DNA of 64,000 bases. Origin: Hyphomicrobiales bacterium (GTDB lineage Bacteria > Pseudomonadota > Alphaproteobacteria > Rhizobiales > Rhizobiaceae). Shown here piece after piece: positions 18,190 through 28,059 of the stretch (its first letter is position 1; each line of letters begins with the position of its first letter). The notes beneath the pieces were generated by a model. The model ran no database searches. It was not told the DNA's origin and was given only the letters and a program-made list of their open reading frames with translations. Both the position numbers and the translations under genes were made by a program. Where the stretch lies: positions 1 through 64,000 of the forward strand of contig UICE01000001.1 of assembly GCA_900471815.1 (NCBI GenBank), given 5' to 3'.

Positions 18190-19089
18190 TCAGAAGCGCG
18201 GCGGCGTTTTTCCAGCGGAGCGATAGGCGGCGACAAGCGTATTTGCCATAAGCATGGCGATTGTCATGGGACCAACGCCACCGGGCACAGGGGTGACCGC
18301 CGCAGCAACCGTCGCAGCATCGGCAAAATCCACATCGCCCACAAGCCGTGTCTTTCCTTCGCCTCGCTCAGGAGCTGGAATACGATTGATGCCAACGTCA
18401 ATGATCGTCGCTCCGGGCTTTACCCAATCGGCCTTGATCATTTGCGGCCTGCCCACTGCGGCCACCAGGATATCAGCTGTGCGGCAGAGTGCGGCCAGAT
18501 CTTTCGTTTTGCTATGGGCGATAGTGACTGTCGCATTATGTGCAAGAAGCAAATTGAACATGGGCTTGCCAACAATATTGGAACGACCAACCACCACAGC
18601 ATTCAAGCCGGAAAGATCGCGCCCGAGAACCCGATCGATCAACAGCATCGAGCCAGCAGGCGTGCAGGGAACAAACGCAGTGTCTAGTTCGCCGGTGCCC
18701 AATTTTCCGACATTGATAAAATGGAAACCATCGACATCCTTGTCCGGCGATATCGTCTGGATAATGCGGCCCGAATCAATGTGCTTGGGCAAAGGGAGCT
18801 GAACCAGAATGCCGTGGATCAGCGGATCGGCATTGAGCTTCTCTACCAGCGTAACAAGGTCTTCCTCGGAGGTTTCCGCAGGCAAGGTATGTTGCTCGGA
18901 ATGAAACCCGCATTCGCGCGCCTTTTTGCCCTTGGATGCAACATAAACCTGACTGGCAGGATCTTCGCCGACGATGACAACGGCGATCCCCGGTGTGATA
19001 CCCGTGCCCTCAATCAGCTTGGCGGCAGATAGCTTGACCTTCGAAACCACATCCTCGGCAATCTCCTTGCCATTGATTGTCACTGCCAT
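18190..19089 (-). CDS. folD: Bifunctional methylene-THF dehydrogenase/cyclohydrolase
   Basis: FolD oxidises 5,10-methylene-tetrahydrofolate and hydrolyses the product to 10-formyl-THF in the cytoplasm. The 299-residue protein shows the catalytic lysine region [13 protein letters not shown], the cofactor segment [12 protein letters not shown] and the closing signature [15 protein letters not shown]. It is divergent from soxB across 200 bases. Sarcosine oxidation yields methylene-THF, so FolD here would handle the product; folD is commonly found with sarcosine oxidase genes. Confidence 0.96.
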   Translation of the reverse strand: MAVTINGKEIAEDVVSKVKLSAAKLIEGTGITPGIAVVIVGEDPASQVYVASKGKKARECGFHSEQHTLPAETSEEDLVTLVEKLNADPLIHGILVQLPLPKHIDSGRIIQTISPDKDVDGFHFINVGKLGTGELDTAFVPCTPAGSMLLIDRVLGRDLSGLNAVVVGRSNIVGKPMFNLLLAHNATVTIAHSKTKDLAALCRTADILVAAVGRPQMIKADWVKPGATIIDVGINRIPAPERGEGKTRLVGDVDFADAATVAAAVTPVPGGVGPMTIAMLMANTLVAAYRSAGKTPPRF

Positions 19090-19289
19090 GTGCTGCTCCT
19101 GAAACTCTTACTTCGCGGATTGAGCGTCATTCTCTTGATTTTACGCCCAAACAATACCGTCAGAACGGCGTTCCCTGACGCAATAGCGAAAGCGATACAG
19201 AACCGCAATGCGATGATACGTTGCAGGGCTTGGCTAACGCAGCAAATCCAAGCATGATTGTGAACACCTTACCGATTCCGGGAATTCAA

Positions 19290-20543
19290 ATGCGCTATTC
19301 AGCCTTCAGCCTGCTTAAAAATGCCCTTAACGGCAACAAGGACTGGAAGCCTGCATGGCGTAAACCTGATCCGAAACCTGCCTATGATGTGGTTATAATC
19401 GGGGGCGGCCACGGACTTGCGACGGCCTATTATCTTGCCAAGGAACATGGCATCCGCAACATAGCCGTGGTGGAAAAAGGCTGGCTTGGATCGGGCAATA
19501 TCGGCCGCAACACCACCGCTATCCGCTCCAATTACCTCCTTTCTGAAAATCAGCATTTCTATGAAGCGTCGATGAAGTTGTGGGAAACCATGTCCCATGA
19601 CCTCAACTATAATGTGATGTTTTCGCAGCGCGGCGTTGTTAATCTCGCTCACTCCCTGCCGCAGCTCGACGTCTATGCAAGGCGCGGCAACCAGATGCGG
19701 CTGAACGGTATAGACGCAGAACTGGTGACTCCGGTCCAGATCAAGAAATTGATACCGGGCCTCGATATCGGCAGTTCGGCGCGCTTTCCCATTATTGGCG
19801 GCTTGATGCAGCGCAGCGCGGGTACGGCGCGGCACGATGCCGTGGTTTGGGGCTATGCGCGGGCTGCCGATCAACTTGGCGTCGATATTATCGAGAACTG
19901 CGAAGTGACCAGTTTTCTGAAAGACGGCGATCAGGTTACCGGCGTCATGACGACCCGCGGACCGATCAATGCCAAAAAGGTTGGCTGTGCGGTGGCGGGC
20001 AATACGAGTGAACTCATGCGCCGTGCAGGCATTGATCGTTTGCCGCTTGAATCACATGTGCTGCAAGCGTTTGTTTCGGAAGCGCTGAAGCCCGTCGTCG
20101 ATACGGTTGCAACTTTTGGCGGGGGGCATCTTTATTTCAGTCAGTCCGACAAGGGCGGGCTGGTTTTTGGCGGCGACATTGACGGTTACAATTCCTATGC
20201 GCAACGTGGCAATCTTCCGGTTGTTGAAGATGTCATGAGCGAATTCGTCGCGCTTATCCCGGCTCTGGCGCGGGTTAAGTTGCTGCGCTCGTGGGGCGGT
20301 ATCATGGATATGAGCATGGACGGCTCACCCATCATTACCACGGGACCACTCCCTGGCATGTATCTGAACACCGGCTGGTGCTATGGCGGCTTCAAGGCAA
20401 CGCCGATTTCCGGCAAATGTTTTGCCTGGACAATTGCCCGGGATGAGCCGCACCCTCTCTCCGCGCCCTTTACGCTGGATCGTTTCTATCGTGGCTATGT
20501 TGTAGACGATAAGGGGCAAGGCCCCACGCCAAGGCTGCACTAG
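19290..20543 (+). CDS. soxB: Sarcosine oxidase beta subunit-like protein
   Basis: The FAD-dependent subunit of heterotetrameric sarcosine oxidase demethylates sarcosine. The start MRYSAFSLLKNALNGNKDWK is typical of SoxB, the FAD motif DVVIIGGGHGLATAYYLAKEHG follows (one glycine fewer than the usual GGGGHG), and the closing GWCYGGFKATPISGK is present. The ATG at 19290 gives 417 residues. The partner genes soxD, soxA and soxG are not beside it: the next gene is the convergent Wzz-like gene. Either the other subunits are elsewhere or this copy works alone. Confidence 0.9.
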   Translation: MRYSAFSLLKNALNGNKDWKPAWRKPDPKPAYDVVIIGGGHGLATAYYLAKEHGIRNIAVVEKGWLGSGNIGRNTTAIRSNYLLSENQHFYEASMKLWETMSHDLNYNVMFSQRGVVNLAHSLPQLDVYARRGNQMRLNGIDAELVTPVQIKKLIPGLDIGSSARFPIIGGLMQRSAGTARHDAVVWGYARAADQLGVDIIENCEVTSFLKDGDQVTGVMTTRGPINAKKVGCAVAGNTSELMRRAGIDRLPLESHVLQAFVSEALKPVVDTVATFGGGHLYFSQSDKGGLVFGGDIDGYNSYAQRGNLPVVEDVMSEFVALIPALARVKLLRSWGGIMDMSMDGSPIITTGPLPGMYLNTGWCYGGFKATPISGKCFAWTIARDEPHPLSAPFTLDRFYRGYVVDDKGQGPTPRLH

Positions 20544-20567
20544 AGCAGATCGGAACGCTGGAACTAC

Positions 20568-22742
20568 CTAAGAAGCCTGCCGCTCGGCTTCTTCACGCAA
20601 TATCTCGCGCAATGCTGCAATCTCGTCCAGCATCTCTTCGATATTGGAATTGTCGTGTTCACGGGGGGCAATATGGGCGTCGGCATAGGCATAAAGGAAC
20701 TCGGCGATTGCCACTTCATCCTCAAGCTCGGATGAGGTTCCGCTGCTATGCACACGTTCAATGGCAGCACCCAATCGCGACTTCTCCGGCGAGGTAGCCT
20801 CATCACTGGGCGAAGGTTTGGTCCGCTTGCCATTTCCTGTTGGGCGAGGCTCCGTTGGCGAATTTCCCGCACGAAAACTTTCGATCATACCAAGCAGGAT
20901 CGCGATACCAAGGCCTGCGAAAAGCCCCCCGAGCAAACCTGCGACAGCCACGAGCTTGCGCGACCCGCCTGTGCTTTCGAGTGCAGGCCGTGCAGGAGAA
21001 ATCACGCGTATATTGGTGGTGTTGACGCCTTCAAGCTCACCGGTTTCCTTGGCACGCAGGAGAAACGCTTCATAGACTGCACGCTTGGCCGCAACTTCGC
21101 GCTCAAGTTCACGTAGTTTGACCATCTCCTCATTGTTGGAGGCGGTGCGCGCCTTTAACTGGTTCAGGCGTGTCATCAACTCCTGTTCCTGCTGTTGAGA
21201 GCGCTTGAGTTCCGTTTGCACCGATGAGGCGATGCGCTGCAATTCATTGCGGATTTCACTGCGGATACCGCTGACTTGCGATTGCGCCTGAATGAGCTGC
21301 GGGTGGCGCGGTCCAAGCTTGGTGGCAAGGCCATCGGCCTGCTGCTTTAACGCACCATATTGCGAGCGCAGGGCGACAATGACGCCTGAGCGAAATTCTT
21401 CCGGCAGAGTATTGCCAAGCACACCCTCAACAGAGGTACTGCGAATAGATGCTGCCTGCGCGTTCAGCCGGATTGTCTGGTTGCGCGCGGCTGTCAATTC
21501 ATCATTGGTGCGCGTGATTTCGTCGTCGCTGATCAGCCGTCCCTGAACATCAACGAGATCATTTTCAGCCTTGAACTTTTGAACGGCGTTTTCAGCCTCT
21601 TCGACCCCTGCCCGCAGGTCATTCAGCCGGGCTGTCAGTGCCTCTGTGGCCTGTCTTGCCGTATCGGACTGAATATCGCCCTGCTCTTCACGGAAGACTT
21701 CCGACACGGTATTGGCGATGAGTGCGGATTTATCCGGATCGCGTGAATCGACCGTGATGTTGAAAATGTAGTTCTTAGTGCTGCGCTCGACGTTCAAATG
21801 CTCATAAAGATTGCGAAGGAGCAGAGTCTCTCGTGTCGTGGCATCAGGCGTGCTGTCAGTGGAAAACAATTCCCTTATCGTAGCAACCAGCCCGCGCTCT
21901 TTCAGATCACCATTAAACTCCGGATCTTTGGCAAGACCGGCCCGGTCTATCACTTTCGTCAACACGCTGCTCGACTGGATGACACGCAATTGACTTTCAG
22001 CAACGGCAAGCGAGGCGTCGAGAGGAAGTTGGGTTGACGAAATCTCTTTGTCGACGATTTTGAGGTCACGAGGGTCAACAAGCAATTCAACCGTGGAGGA
22101 ATACAGCTTGGGCAGGGTCATGGCGTAACCGACGCCCAGCAAAGTCCCAATGAGCGTCGTCGCCACGATCAATGATTTAGACCGGCCAACTCTGTTTATG
22201 ACAATACGCGGATCGACCAGAGGCCGCCATTCATCATCCTGATAACTGGTATTTTGAGGTTCTGACCGGGCTGGTTCCGGCCGCCGCAAAGGAGAAAATA
22301 CCGGCTTCTCAAACGGCACCGGCTCTTCAATTACCGGCTCGGTAATTGGGGGAATGGGGACTCGAGGCACGTCCGCAGGCTTGTTGTTCGGCAGCAGGTC
22401 GTCATAGGTCGCATCGGGCATGCGAACTTCGCTTTCGGCAGCATCAACGCGGCGATTGAGCTCGGCCTTGATCGCCGCCATATCGGCGCGCATACGGTTT
22501 ATGGCATCCTGCTCAGCTGCCTCATCACTAAGATTTTCAGGGATATCATTGAGCGGCGGCTGGATAGATTCGGACTCAGCGGCAAGGCGCAAATTGCGCA
22601 TTCTGTGATAATGATCGAGATTGGTCTCGTTGCGCACGGATGATGCAGGCCCAGCTGGCAATGGCTGTGCCTCCAAGCCCTCCTCGCTGGCAAACGAGAG
22701 CAGCGAGCGCCGCTTTACCGTCTCGTTTTCACGACTAGTCAT
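20568..22742 (-). CDS. Wzz/GumC-type polysaccharide chain-length and export protein
   Basis: This inner-membrane polysaccharide co-polymerase (about 724 residues) has a long Pro-rich cytoplasmic N-terminus, a first membrane segment near residue 195 (LIVATTLIGTLLGVGYAMTL), a periplasmic Wzz domain with a long coiled coil (about 360-580), the GNVR-like segment and a second membrane segment (LVAVAGLLGGLFAGLGIAIL). The tyrosine-kinase domain usual in ExoP-type proteins is missing; the tail is a short charged helical region. The ATG at 22742 is used; TTG at 22748 with GGAG five bases upstream is nearly as good. Confidence 0.88.
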   Translation of the reverse strand: MTSRENETVKRRSLLSFASEEGLEAQPLPAGPASSVRNETNLDHYHRMRNLRLAAESESIQPPLNDIPENLSDEAAEQDAINRMRADMAAIKAELNRRVDAAESEVRMPDATYDDLLPNNKPADVPRVPIPPITEPVIEEPVPFEKPVFSPLRRPEPARSEPQNTSYQDDEWRPLVDPRIVINRVGRSKSLIVATTLIGTLLGVGYAMTLPKLYSSTVELLVDPRDLKIVDKEISSTQLPLDASLAVAESQLRVIQSSSVLTKVIDRAGLAKDPEFNGDLKERGLVATIRELFSTDSTPDATTRETLLLRNLYEHLNVERSTKNYIFNITVDSRDPDKSALIANTVSEVFREEQGDIQSDTARQATEALTARLNDLRAGVEEAENAVQKFKAENDLVDVQGRLISDDEITRTNDELTAARNQTIRLNAQAASIRSTSVEGVLGNTLPEEFRSGVIVALRSQYGALKQQADGLATKLGPRHPQLIQAQSQVSGIRSEIRNELQRIASSVQTELKRSQQQEQELMTRLNQLKARTASNNEEMVKLRELEREVAAKRAVYEAFLLRAKETGELEGVNTTNIRVISPARPALESTGGSRKLVAVAGLLGGLFAGLGIAILLGMIESFRAGNSPTEPRPTGNGKRTKPSPSDEATSPEKSRLGAAIERVHSSGTSSELEDEVAIAEFLYAYADAHIAPREHDNSNIEEMLDEIAALREILREEAERQAS

Positions 22743-22942
22743 CCGCAACTGAACTCCAACATCTCAACCCAAATGCGATCAATCGCGGATGCTGAGATCC
22801 ACGGTTAATCCACACTAAAGTTCTATGGAAAATAAAACGTTAATGATAGGTCGTGCAAGACGGTTCAACCACATGATCCACTAGGGAAGGCAACGCAATA
22901 CGAGCCGTTAAGCCTTTTACGCTAAATCATTGAAACATTGTT

Positions 22943-24211
22943 ATGCAGGATATGAAATTGGTCGTTCGGCACGTGAAAGCCAATGCGGGGCTCATCCGCG
23001 ACTATTTCTCGGTGATCAGCGGATCGGCGGGGCGGCTGGTTATATCGCTGGCCTATTTTGTCGCGCTGGCCAACACGCTGACAATTGCAGAGTTTGGACT
23101 GTTCGCCACAGCATCGGCGACCGGCGTGGTACTTTCACGCCTTGTCTCTTTCGGTTTTGTCTCGCCGCTTTACCGTATCTCGACGGTGAAACCGCAGTTA
23201 ATCGGTGCATATACGGGCGGGTTTCTGGCGGCCGTCATCATATCTCTACCGATCTTCATACTCGCTGCCTATCTGGCTCATCTGGTATTTTTCGGTGCCG
23301 ATCTTGCGCTTGGAACTTTTGCCGTCATTGTCGGCACTGAGGCCCTGCTCTGGCGCTCCATGGAAGTTGTCGTCATTGTCAATAATGGCCTCAACCGATT
23401 TGGCCGGGCAGCGCTGCTTGTCATTATCGGCACGGCATTACGAGCCGGTGCAGCGGTATTATTTGCATTTTCCAGCATTGCCAATCTTGCCATCTGGAGC
23501 TGGTGGTATGCAGGCGCCAATGGCATTGCCCTGATCATTGCCATCCTGTTTTTCTACCCGAGAGTGCGGTTGCGGCTGGTGCCGAAACTTTATCGCCGCA
23601 GGCTAAGTGACTCATTTGCGGTCACCGGCGCGGAAGTATTGTTCTATGTTCAGTCAGAACTGGACAAATTGCTGGTTCTGGCTGTTGGCGGACCGCAGAC
23701 AGCCGGTGTGTACACGATCATCATGCGTCTCGTTGATTTGACCGCGCTGCCGGTGCGCTCTTTCAATATGATGCTGGTTCAAAAGCTGATGCGCACGCCC
23801 GATATGCTCAAGTCGATGAAAATCCGTGGCGGGTTGGAACTGGGCGTGTTTCTGGTCTCGACTCTGGGCTTGGCCGCGCTAGCGCTTTTCCTGCATATTT
23901 TTCCACGGGCCCTGGGCGACAATGTTGCGTCAGTGGTTGCCCTGCTGCCCTTGGTCATCCTCGTACCGGGCCTGCGCAATCTCGTTGAATACCAAGCGGA
24001 AATACTCTATGCGCGCGGCCAATCGGGTTTGAGGGCAGTCAATCTTGCCGTGCTCGGTATTATCAAAGCGGGGCTGCTGTCCTGGCTTTTGGTGACATTC
24101 CTTGAGGTCAATGACTGGCTTGTCTGGCTCAACGCAATGTTCGTAGTGATCTATATCGCTTCTACCGCGCTCACCTACAGCGCGATCAAGAAACCGGCGC
24201 GCCGCGTCTAA
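22943..24211 (+). CDS. Wzx-type polysaccharide flippase (MOP superfamily)
   Basis: The 422-residue protein is hydrophobic throughout, with about 12 predicted membrane segments, and has the spacing and sequence feel of O-antigen or exopolysaccharide translocases (IAEFGLFATASATGVVLSRL, TGAEVLFYVQSELDKLLVLA). It would move lipid-linked oligosaccharide across the inner membrane. It is divergent from the Wzz-like gene, and its stop overlaps by four bases the end of the convergent DUF6492 gene. Confidence 0.85.
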   Translation: MQDMKLVVRHVKANAGLIRDYFSVISGSAGRLVISLAYFVALANTLTIAEFGLFATASATGVVLSRLVSFGFVSPLYRISTVKPQLIGAYTGGFLAAVIISLPIFILAAYLAHLVFFGADLALGTFAVIVGTEALLWRSMEVVVIVNNGLNRFGRAALLVIIGTALRAGAAVLFAFSSIANLAIWSWWYAGANGIALIIAILFFYPRVRLRLVPKLYRRRLSDSFAVTGAEVLFYVQSELDKLLVLAVGGPQTAGVYTIIMRLVDLTALPVRSFNMMLVQKLMRTPDMLKSMKIRGGLELGVFLVSTLGLAALALFLHIFPRALGDNVASVVALLPLVILVPGLRNLVEYQAEILYARGQSGLRAVNLAVLGIIKAGLLSWLLVTFLEVNDWLVWLNAMFVVIYIASTALTYSAIKKPARRV

Positions 24212-25068
24212 AAGAACAGTTTGCGAATGCGATCGGTGCCATCACCAAGAAATGACTGAATGCCGATTGCCACCTGATAAGGTGCCATTTCCTCAACGAA
24301 TTTCACCAGTTCGGCATCGGTTGGCGCGGGTGCCGACCAATGAATCCGGCAGAATTCGCGGCCATCATGGTAATGGCCCCTGGCGTTCAAAACTTCATCG
24401 ACATAGCGGCCATAGATCATGCATTCTGAAAACTTGCGTGTGCGGCCAATAGCTGCCACCCAGTGCTTGCCGCTGCGCTTCTCTATGAGATTGCACATGC
24501 CGATCACCGCATCGCGCCGCCATGCAATGAGGGTTCCAATGTAATCATGCCCCGCAATACTAACCGGCGTCACGCCGAGCAGATTTCCCGCATTTTCCGA
24601 CCAGATGAGCTGATCGCCCGGGACTGGCCGCAACAGATCACCATCGCGCCGGAACAGCCGCATAGTGTTACCGCGCCAGAACGAAGCACAGTCAAACGGT
24701 TTGAGAAAAGTCACGTCTGAATCAATGTAGATCAGCGCATCATCATCTGTATATTTGGCAATAGCGATGCGCCGCAACTGCTGCATATGCCAGCCACGCA
24801 ACGGCATGGTTTTTGGCGACAGCCAGATACGGCGCCTGCCAAAATTCGTGGGATCAGGAAAAGGCCTTATCCAGCCGGGTAAAAGATCGTTTTCATCGAT
24901 GATGATGCGGTTGGGCGTTTCGAGCTGCTTGAACAAAGCAATATCGCGGTGCTCTACCAGGATATAATGCTTGGTATAGCCCGTCACAAAACGGTCAATG
25001 GTCTCGCATAGAAGTTGGCAACGCCGGAAATCCGGCGCGTAACTCGCGGTAACCAGTGCGTTCTTCAA
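24208..25068 (-). CDS. DUF6492-family glycosyltransferase-like protein
   Basis: The protein resembles nucleotide-sugar transferases with a GT-A-like fold: DDALIYIDSDVTFLKPFD contains a DxD motif (YIDSD) and is followed by sequence rich in Trp and Arg. I place the start at TTG 25068, where TTGA overlaps the stop of the WecG-like gene and AAGGGG lies seven bases upstream, giving about 287 residues (MKNALVTASYAPDFRRCQ); the longer open frame to 25176 lies inside the previous gene. The overlap implies translational coupling. Function in polysaccharide assembly is inferred from context. Confidence 0.78.
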   Translation of the reverse strand: MKNALVTASYAPDFRRCQLLCETIDRFVTGYTKHYILVEHRDIALFKQLETPNRIIIDENDLLPGWIRPFPDPTNFGRRRIWLSPKTMPLRGWHMQQLRRIAIAKYTDDDALIYIDSDVTFLKPFDCASFWRGNTMRLFRRDGDLLRPVPGDQLIWSENAGNLLGVTPVSIAGHDYIGTLIAWRRDAVIGMCNLIEKRSGKHWVAAIGRTRKFSECMIYGRYVDEVLNARGHYHDGREFCRIHWSAPAPTDAELVKFVEEMAPYQVAIGIQSFLGDGTDRIRKLFF

Positions 25069-25817
25069 TTGCGACCCCTTAATTTTGCTCGCACGACGCG
25101 TAGCAGAAAAAGCGGGTTGCCGACAACATAGCGGCGCCACAAACGTCCCGGTTCCTGGGCTAGACGATAAAGCCACTCAAAACGCATTTTTTGTATGAGC
25201 AGCGGAGCGCGAGGCACGGCGCCCGCCATGAAATCGAACAATGCGCCGACGCCTAATGCCACGGTGCAATGCTGTGCCGTCAATTTTTGCGCCATGAATA
25301 TTTCCTGGCGCGGAACGCCCATCGCGACAAGAAGAATATGCGGCGAGAAGTCGTTCAATGATTCCAGGATACGCGGTTCATCTGCCGCGTTAAAAAACCC
25401 GTCGCTGATCACGCGAATCTCGTGCTGAGGAGCGATCTGCCGGAACTTGCCCGCCGCTTTTTCAACGACATCCGGCCTTGCGCCAATCAGGCCGATGCGC
25501 AGCGGATTGATTTCGGCTTGCAACAGAGCGGGCGTAAAGTCTGTTCCATTCAAATTGGCGGGAAACGGTGAGCCATGCAGAATCTTTGCGGCGATATCTA
25601 CGCCGATGCCATCGGGTAGAACCAGAAAATTATCCAGCGCTGCGCGAAATCCGGCGTCTGTTTGTGCAACATTGGCATTGTGAGCATTGAGCCAAGTGAT
25701 GAGCGTAAAATCATGCGTGGCAATGCACTGGCGCAGCAGATCAATCGCTTCCTGCCATGGCAAAGCAATAACAGACACGCCGAGAATAGAGCGGCTGGGT
25801 AAAGCGCTCATGCTCAT
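25065..25817 (-). CDS. WecG/TagA/CpsF-family glycosyltransferase
   Basis: The 250-residue protein shows the family pattern: TWLNAHNANVAQTDAGFRAA near the N-terminus, the LPDGIGVDIAAKILHG motif, and the C-terminal VGALFDFMAGAVPRAPLLIQ with RFEWLYRLAQEPGRLWRRY. Such GT26 enzymes transfer N-acetylmannosaminuronate or related sugars to a lipid-linked acceptor. Its ATG overlaps the stop of the upstream glycosyltransferase gene (ATGA). Confidence 0.93.
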   Translation of the reverse strand: MSMSALPSRSILGVSVIALPWQEAIDLLRQCIATHDFTLITWLNAHNANVAQTDAGFRAALDNFLVLPDGIGVDIAAKILHGSPFPANLNGTDFTPALLQAEINPLRIGLIGARPDVVEKAAGKFRQIAPQHEIRVISDGFFNAADEPRILESLNDFSPHILLVAMGVPRQEIFMAQKLTAQHCTVALGVGALFDFMAGAVPRAPLLIQKMRFEWLYRLAQEPGRLWRRYVVGNPLFLLRVVRAKLRGRN

Positions 25818-26983
25818 TTCACCGCTTCAATTCGGCCAAGGCCGAGCTTTAGCTGGCGATCAAAGCGGGCCTGTTGCGCTTGCCGGAAAACTTTACCGGA
25901 GCGGATCATATCTTCGCCGGACCGTACCTTGCGAACCATTTGGCTGACAGCCTTGGCGAACACTACCGGATCGTCCGCCACCACGCAGTTGTCCGGTATA
26001 TCGGCAATGCCCCGTATAGACAGCGCTGTAGCGACACTCGGTAAGCCCAGCTCAAACGTTTCGATCGTTTTCAGCTGAACGCCTGTTCCCGCCCGGCTGA
26101 TCAATGGAATCACCGCGCAGCTGCGAACAAAATCCGTTGCGTCCGGCACGCGCCCAGCAAAATTTACCTTTGGCCATGCCGCTTTGAGATCAGCCGGGAT
26201 GCTGCCAGCAACTGTAATACCAATATCATTGTCCAGATGGGGCGCTACTTCGCGCAGAAACCATTCAAGGCCAATACGATTGGGCTGCCATGTCCACGTG
26301 CCTATCAGGCCCAAATCATGTTCAATCGTGCGGCTGGACATTTTCGCCGGGTCCGCTTCAGTTACCAAAGGCAAGGCGGCGGCCCGATCAGTTGTATTAA
26401 GTTGCAATGCGGCTATGTCTTCATCAGCCAATGTAAAGACGAATACAGCACTATCGCAAAGGCGCTTTTCCAATCCTGCCAACAGCCGGGATTCGCGATA
26501 GAACAGATATTTTTGTATCGGGCTCGTCGCGGCCTCTGCGTTTTCGCGAGCGGAGCGGTGCTCGACATTATGGGCGATGAATATTTGCGGCTTGCCGGTA
26601 AAACAATCTTCGAAAGCACCCGCAAGCGCCACACCATTCAATATATAGGCGTCGAATGGTTCCGCAGAAGCAAGTGCGGCTCGAAACTTTGCCCTGGTAA
26701 TGATGCGCAGTTTTACTGAGGATACGGTTAGTCCTGTGAGCACGGCCTTGCCCAGCCAACGCAATTTGCGGCTAAAGCTCGCCGTATCGTTTCTAACATC
26801 CACCTCGCCGAGCAATATTGTATTTTCCGGATCAAGCGGCGTGCTGCCCGGCCAGACAAAGCCGATTACCGTGACCTTTACGCCAGCGCGCTTCAGCCCA
26901 TCGATAATTGCCTTATTGGCTATTTCATAGCCGGTGGCCGGTTTACCGTCCGGGACGATAGATGTGACGAAAACTACATGCAT
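25814..26983 (-). CDS. Glycosyltransferase, GT4-like (GT-B fold)
   Basis: The 389-residue protein starts MHVVFVTSIVPDGKPATGYE and has the donor-binding half of family 4 enzymes (IGTWTWQPNRIGLEWFL, later AGTGVQLKTIETFELGLPSV, the E-x7-E region). It is the first of three tightly overlapping leftward genes (GT4, WecG-like, DUF6492), which should form a single mRNA for repeat-unit assembly. Donor and acceptor sugars cannot be told. Confidence 0.9.
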   Translation of the reverse strand: MHVVFVTSIVPDGKPATGYEIANKAIIDGLKRAGVKVTVIGFVWPGSTPLDPENTILLGEVDVRNDTASFSRKLRWLGKAVLTGLTVSSVKLRIITRAKFRAALASAEPFDAYILNGVALAGAFEDCFTGKPQIFIAHNVEHRSARENAEAATSPIQKYLFYRESRLLAGLEKRLCDSAVFVFTLADEDIAALQLNTTDRAAALPLVTEADPAKMSSRTIEHDLGLIGTWTWQPNRIGLEWFLREVAPHLDNDIGITVAGSIPADLKAAWPKVNFAGRVPDATDFVRSCAVIPLISRAGTGVQLKTIETFELGLPSVATALSIRGIADIPDNCVVADDPVVFAKAVSQMVRKVRSGEDMIRSGKVFRQAQQARFDRQLKLGLGRIEAVK

Positions 26984-27063
26984 TGCGGCTCGAACGTAAT
27001 GAAATATTGAACAAGTGTCTTCTATATCCTCATATAGATAAATAACGGATAAATAGCCCCGTG

Positions 27064-28059
27064 ATGAAACTGAACGGCCACGACAATATAAGTATCGTCA
27101 TGCAGTCGCCCGGCCTTTCGCCGGAAACGATTGACGTTGTTGTTACTCTGCCAACCTTCAAGCGGCCCGATCACCTGCTGAGGACCCTCGCCTCGCTCAA
27201 GGAACAGGCGACAGACCGGTCATTTGCAATTATTGTCATGGAGAATGAGGCGGAGAAACGCGAGGGCGCGGCTGTCGCTTCACCGCTGTTCGAAAGCGGC
27301 GACTATAGTGGCTTGGTAATCGTCGCGCATGATCGCGGCAATTGTAATGCCTATAATGCCGGTTGGCAGACAGCGCTGGAAATCTTCCCGAACTTCACAT
27401 CCTTGGTGGTGATCGACGATGATGAGATTGCGGCCCCCGATTGGCTCGAAAATCTTTGCAGAACGCGCGAAGCCTATAATGTCGATTTTGTCGGCGGCCC
27501 TCAAATCCCGATATTTGCAAAGCCGGAACACCAAATATGGGCAAAGCATCCTGTATTCAGCCCGCATTATGATACAACCGGACGCGTGCCGATTATTTAC
27601 TCCTCGGGCAATCTGCTGATTGGGCGAAATGTGCTTGAGGCGATGCCTTTCCCGTTTCTCGACCTCACCTTCAATTTTATGGGTGGCGGAGATTCTGATT
27701 TTATCAGCAGGAGCGTGGTCAAAGGCTTTACCATTGCGTGGTGTGCAGAAGCGCCCGTCTATGAAACCGTGCCTGCCCGGCGCGTAGAAGCTGGCTGGAT
27801 CAGAGCACGCGCTTTGCGCAATGGCGTCATCTCAAGCCTCATCGAAAAACGCAAACGCGCTGACGAACCTTTGGGCAAGGTAAAGACCGTTTTGAAAAGC
27901 CTTGCGCTGCTTGCAATTTCGCCTTTTCGCGCCGCGCTGAAAACAGCGCAAACCGGCTCGCTATCTATCGGTGTCTATCAAATTTATATTGGGCTTGGCC
28001 GCGTCTTGGCAGAATTCGGATATTCGAATGAGCAATATCGGCAACCTGAAAAGAACTGA
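27064..28059 (+). CDS. Family 2 glycosyltransferase
   Basis: A GT-A enzyme of about 331 residues: VVVTLPTFKRPDHLLRTLAS at the start, the metal-binding VVIDDDEIAAPDWL (DDD) near residue 120 and the acceptor region GGGDSDFISRSVVKG. Divergent from the GT4 gene across 80 bases. An in-frame GTG at 27061 directly precedes the ATG; there is no clear ribosome-binding site. Confidence 0.9.
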   Translation: MKLNGHDNISIVMQSPGLSPETIDVVVTLPTFKRPDHLLRTLASLKEQATDRSFAIIVMENEAEKREGAAVASPLFESGDYSGLVIVAHDRGNCNAYNAGWQTALEIFPNFTSLVVIDDDEIAAPDWLENLCRTREAYNVDFVGGPQIPIFAKPEHQIWAKHPVFSPHYDTTGRVPIIYSSGNLLIGRNVLEAMPFPFLDLTFNFMGGGDSDFISRSVVKGFTIAWCAEAPVYETVPARRVEAGWIRARALRNGVISSLIEKRKRADEPLGKVKTVLKSLALLAISPFRAALKTAQTGSLSIGVYQIYIGLGRVLAEFGYSNEQYRQPEKN

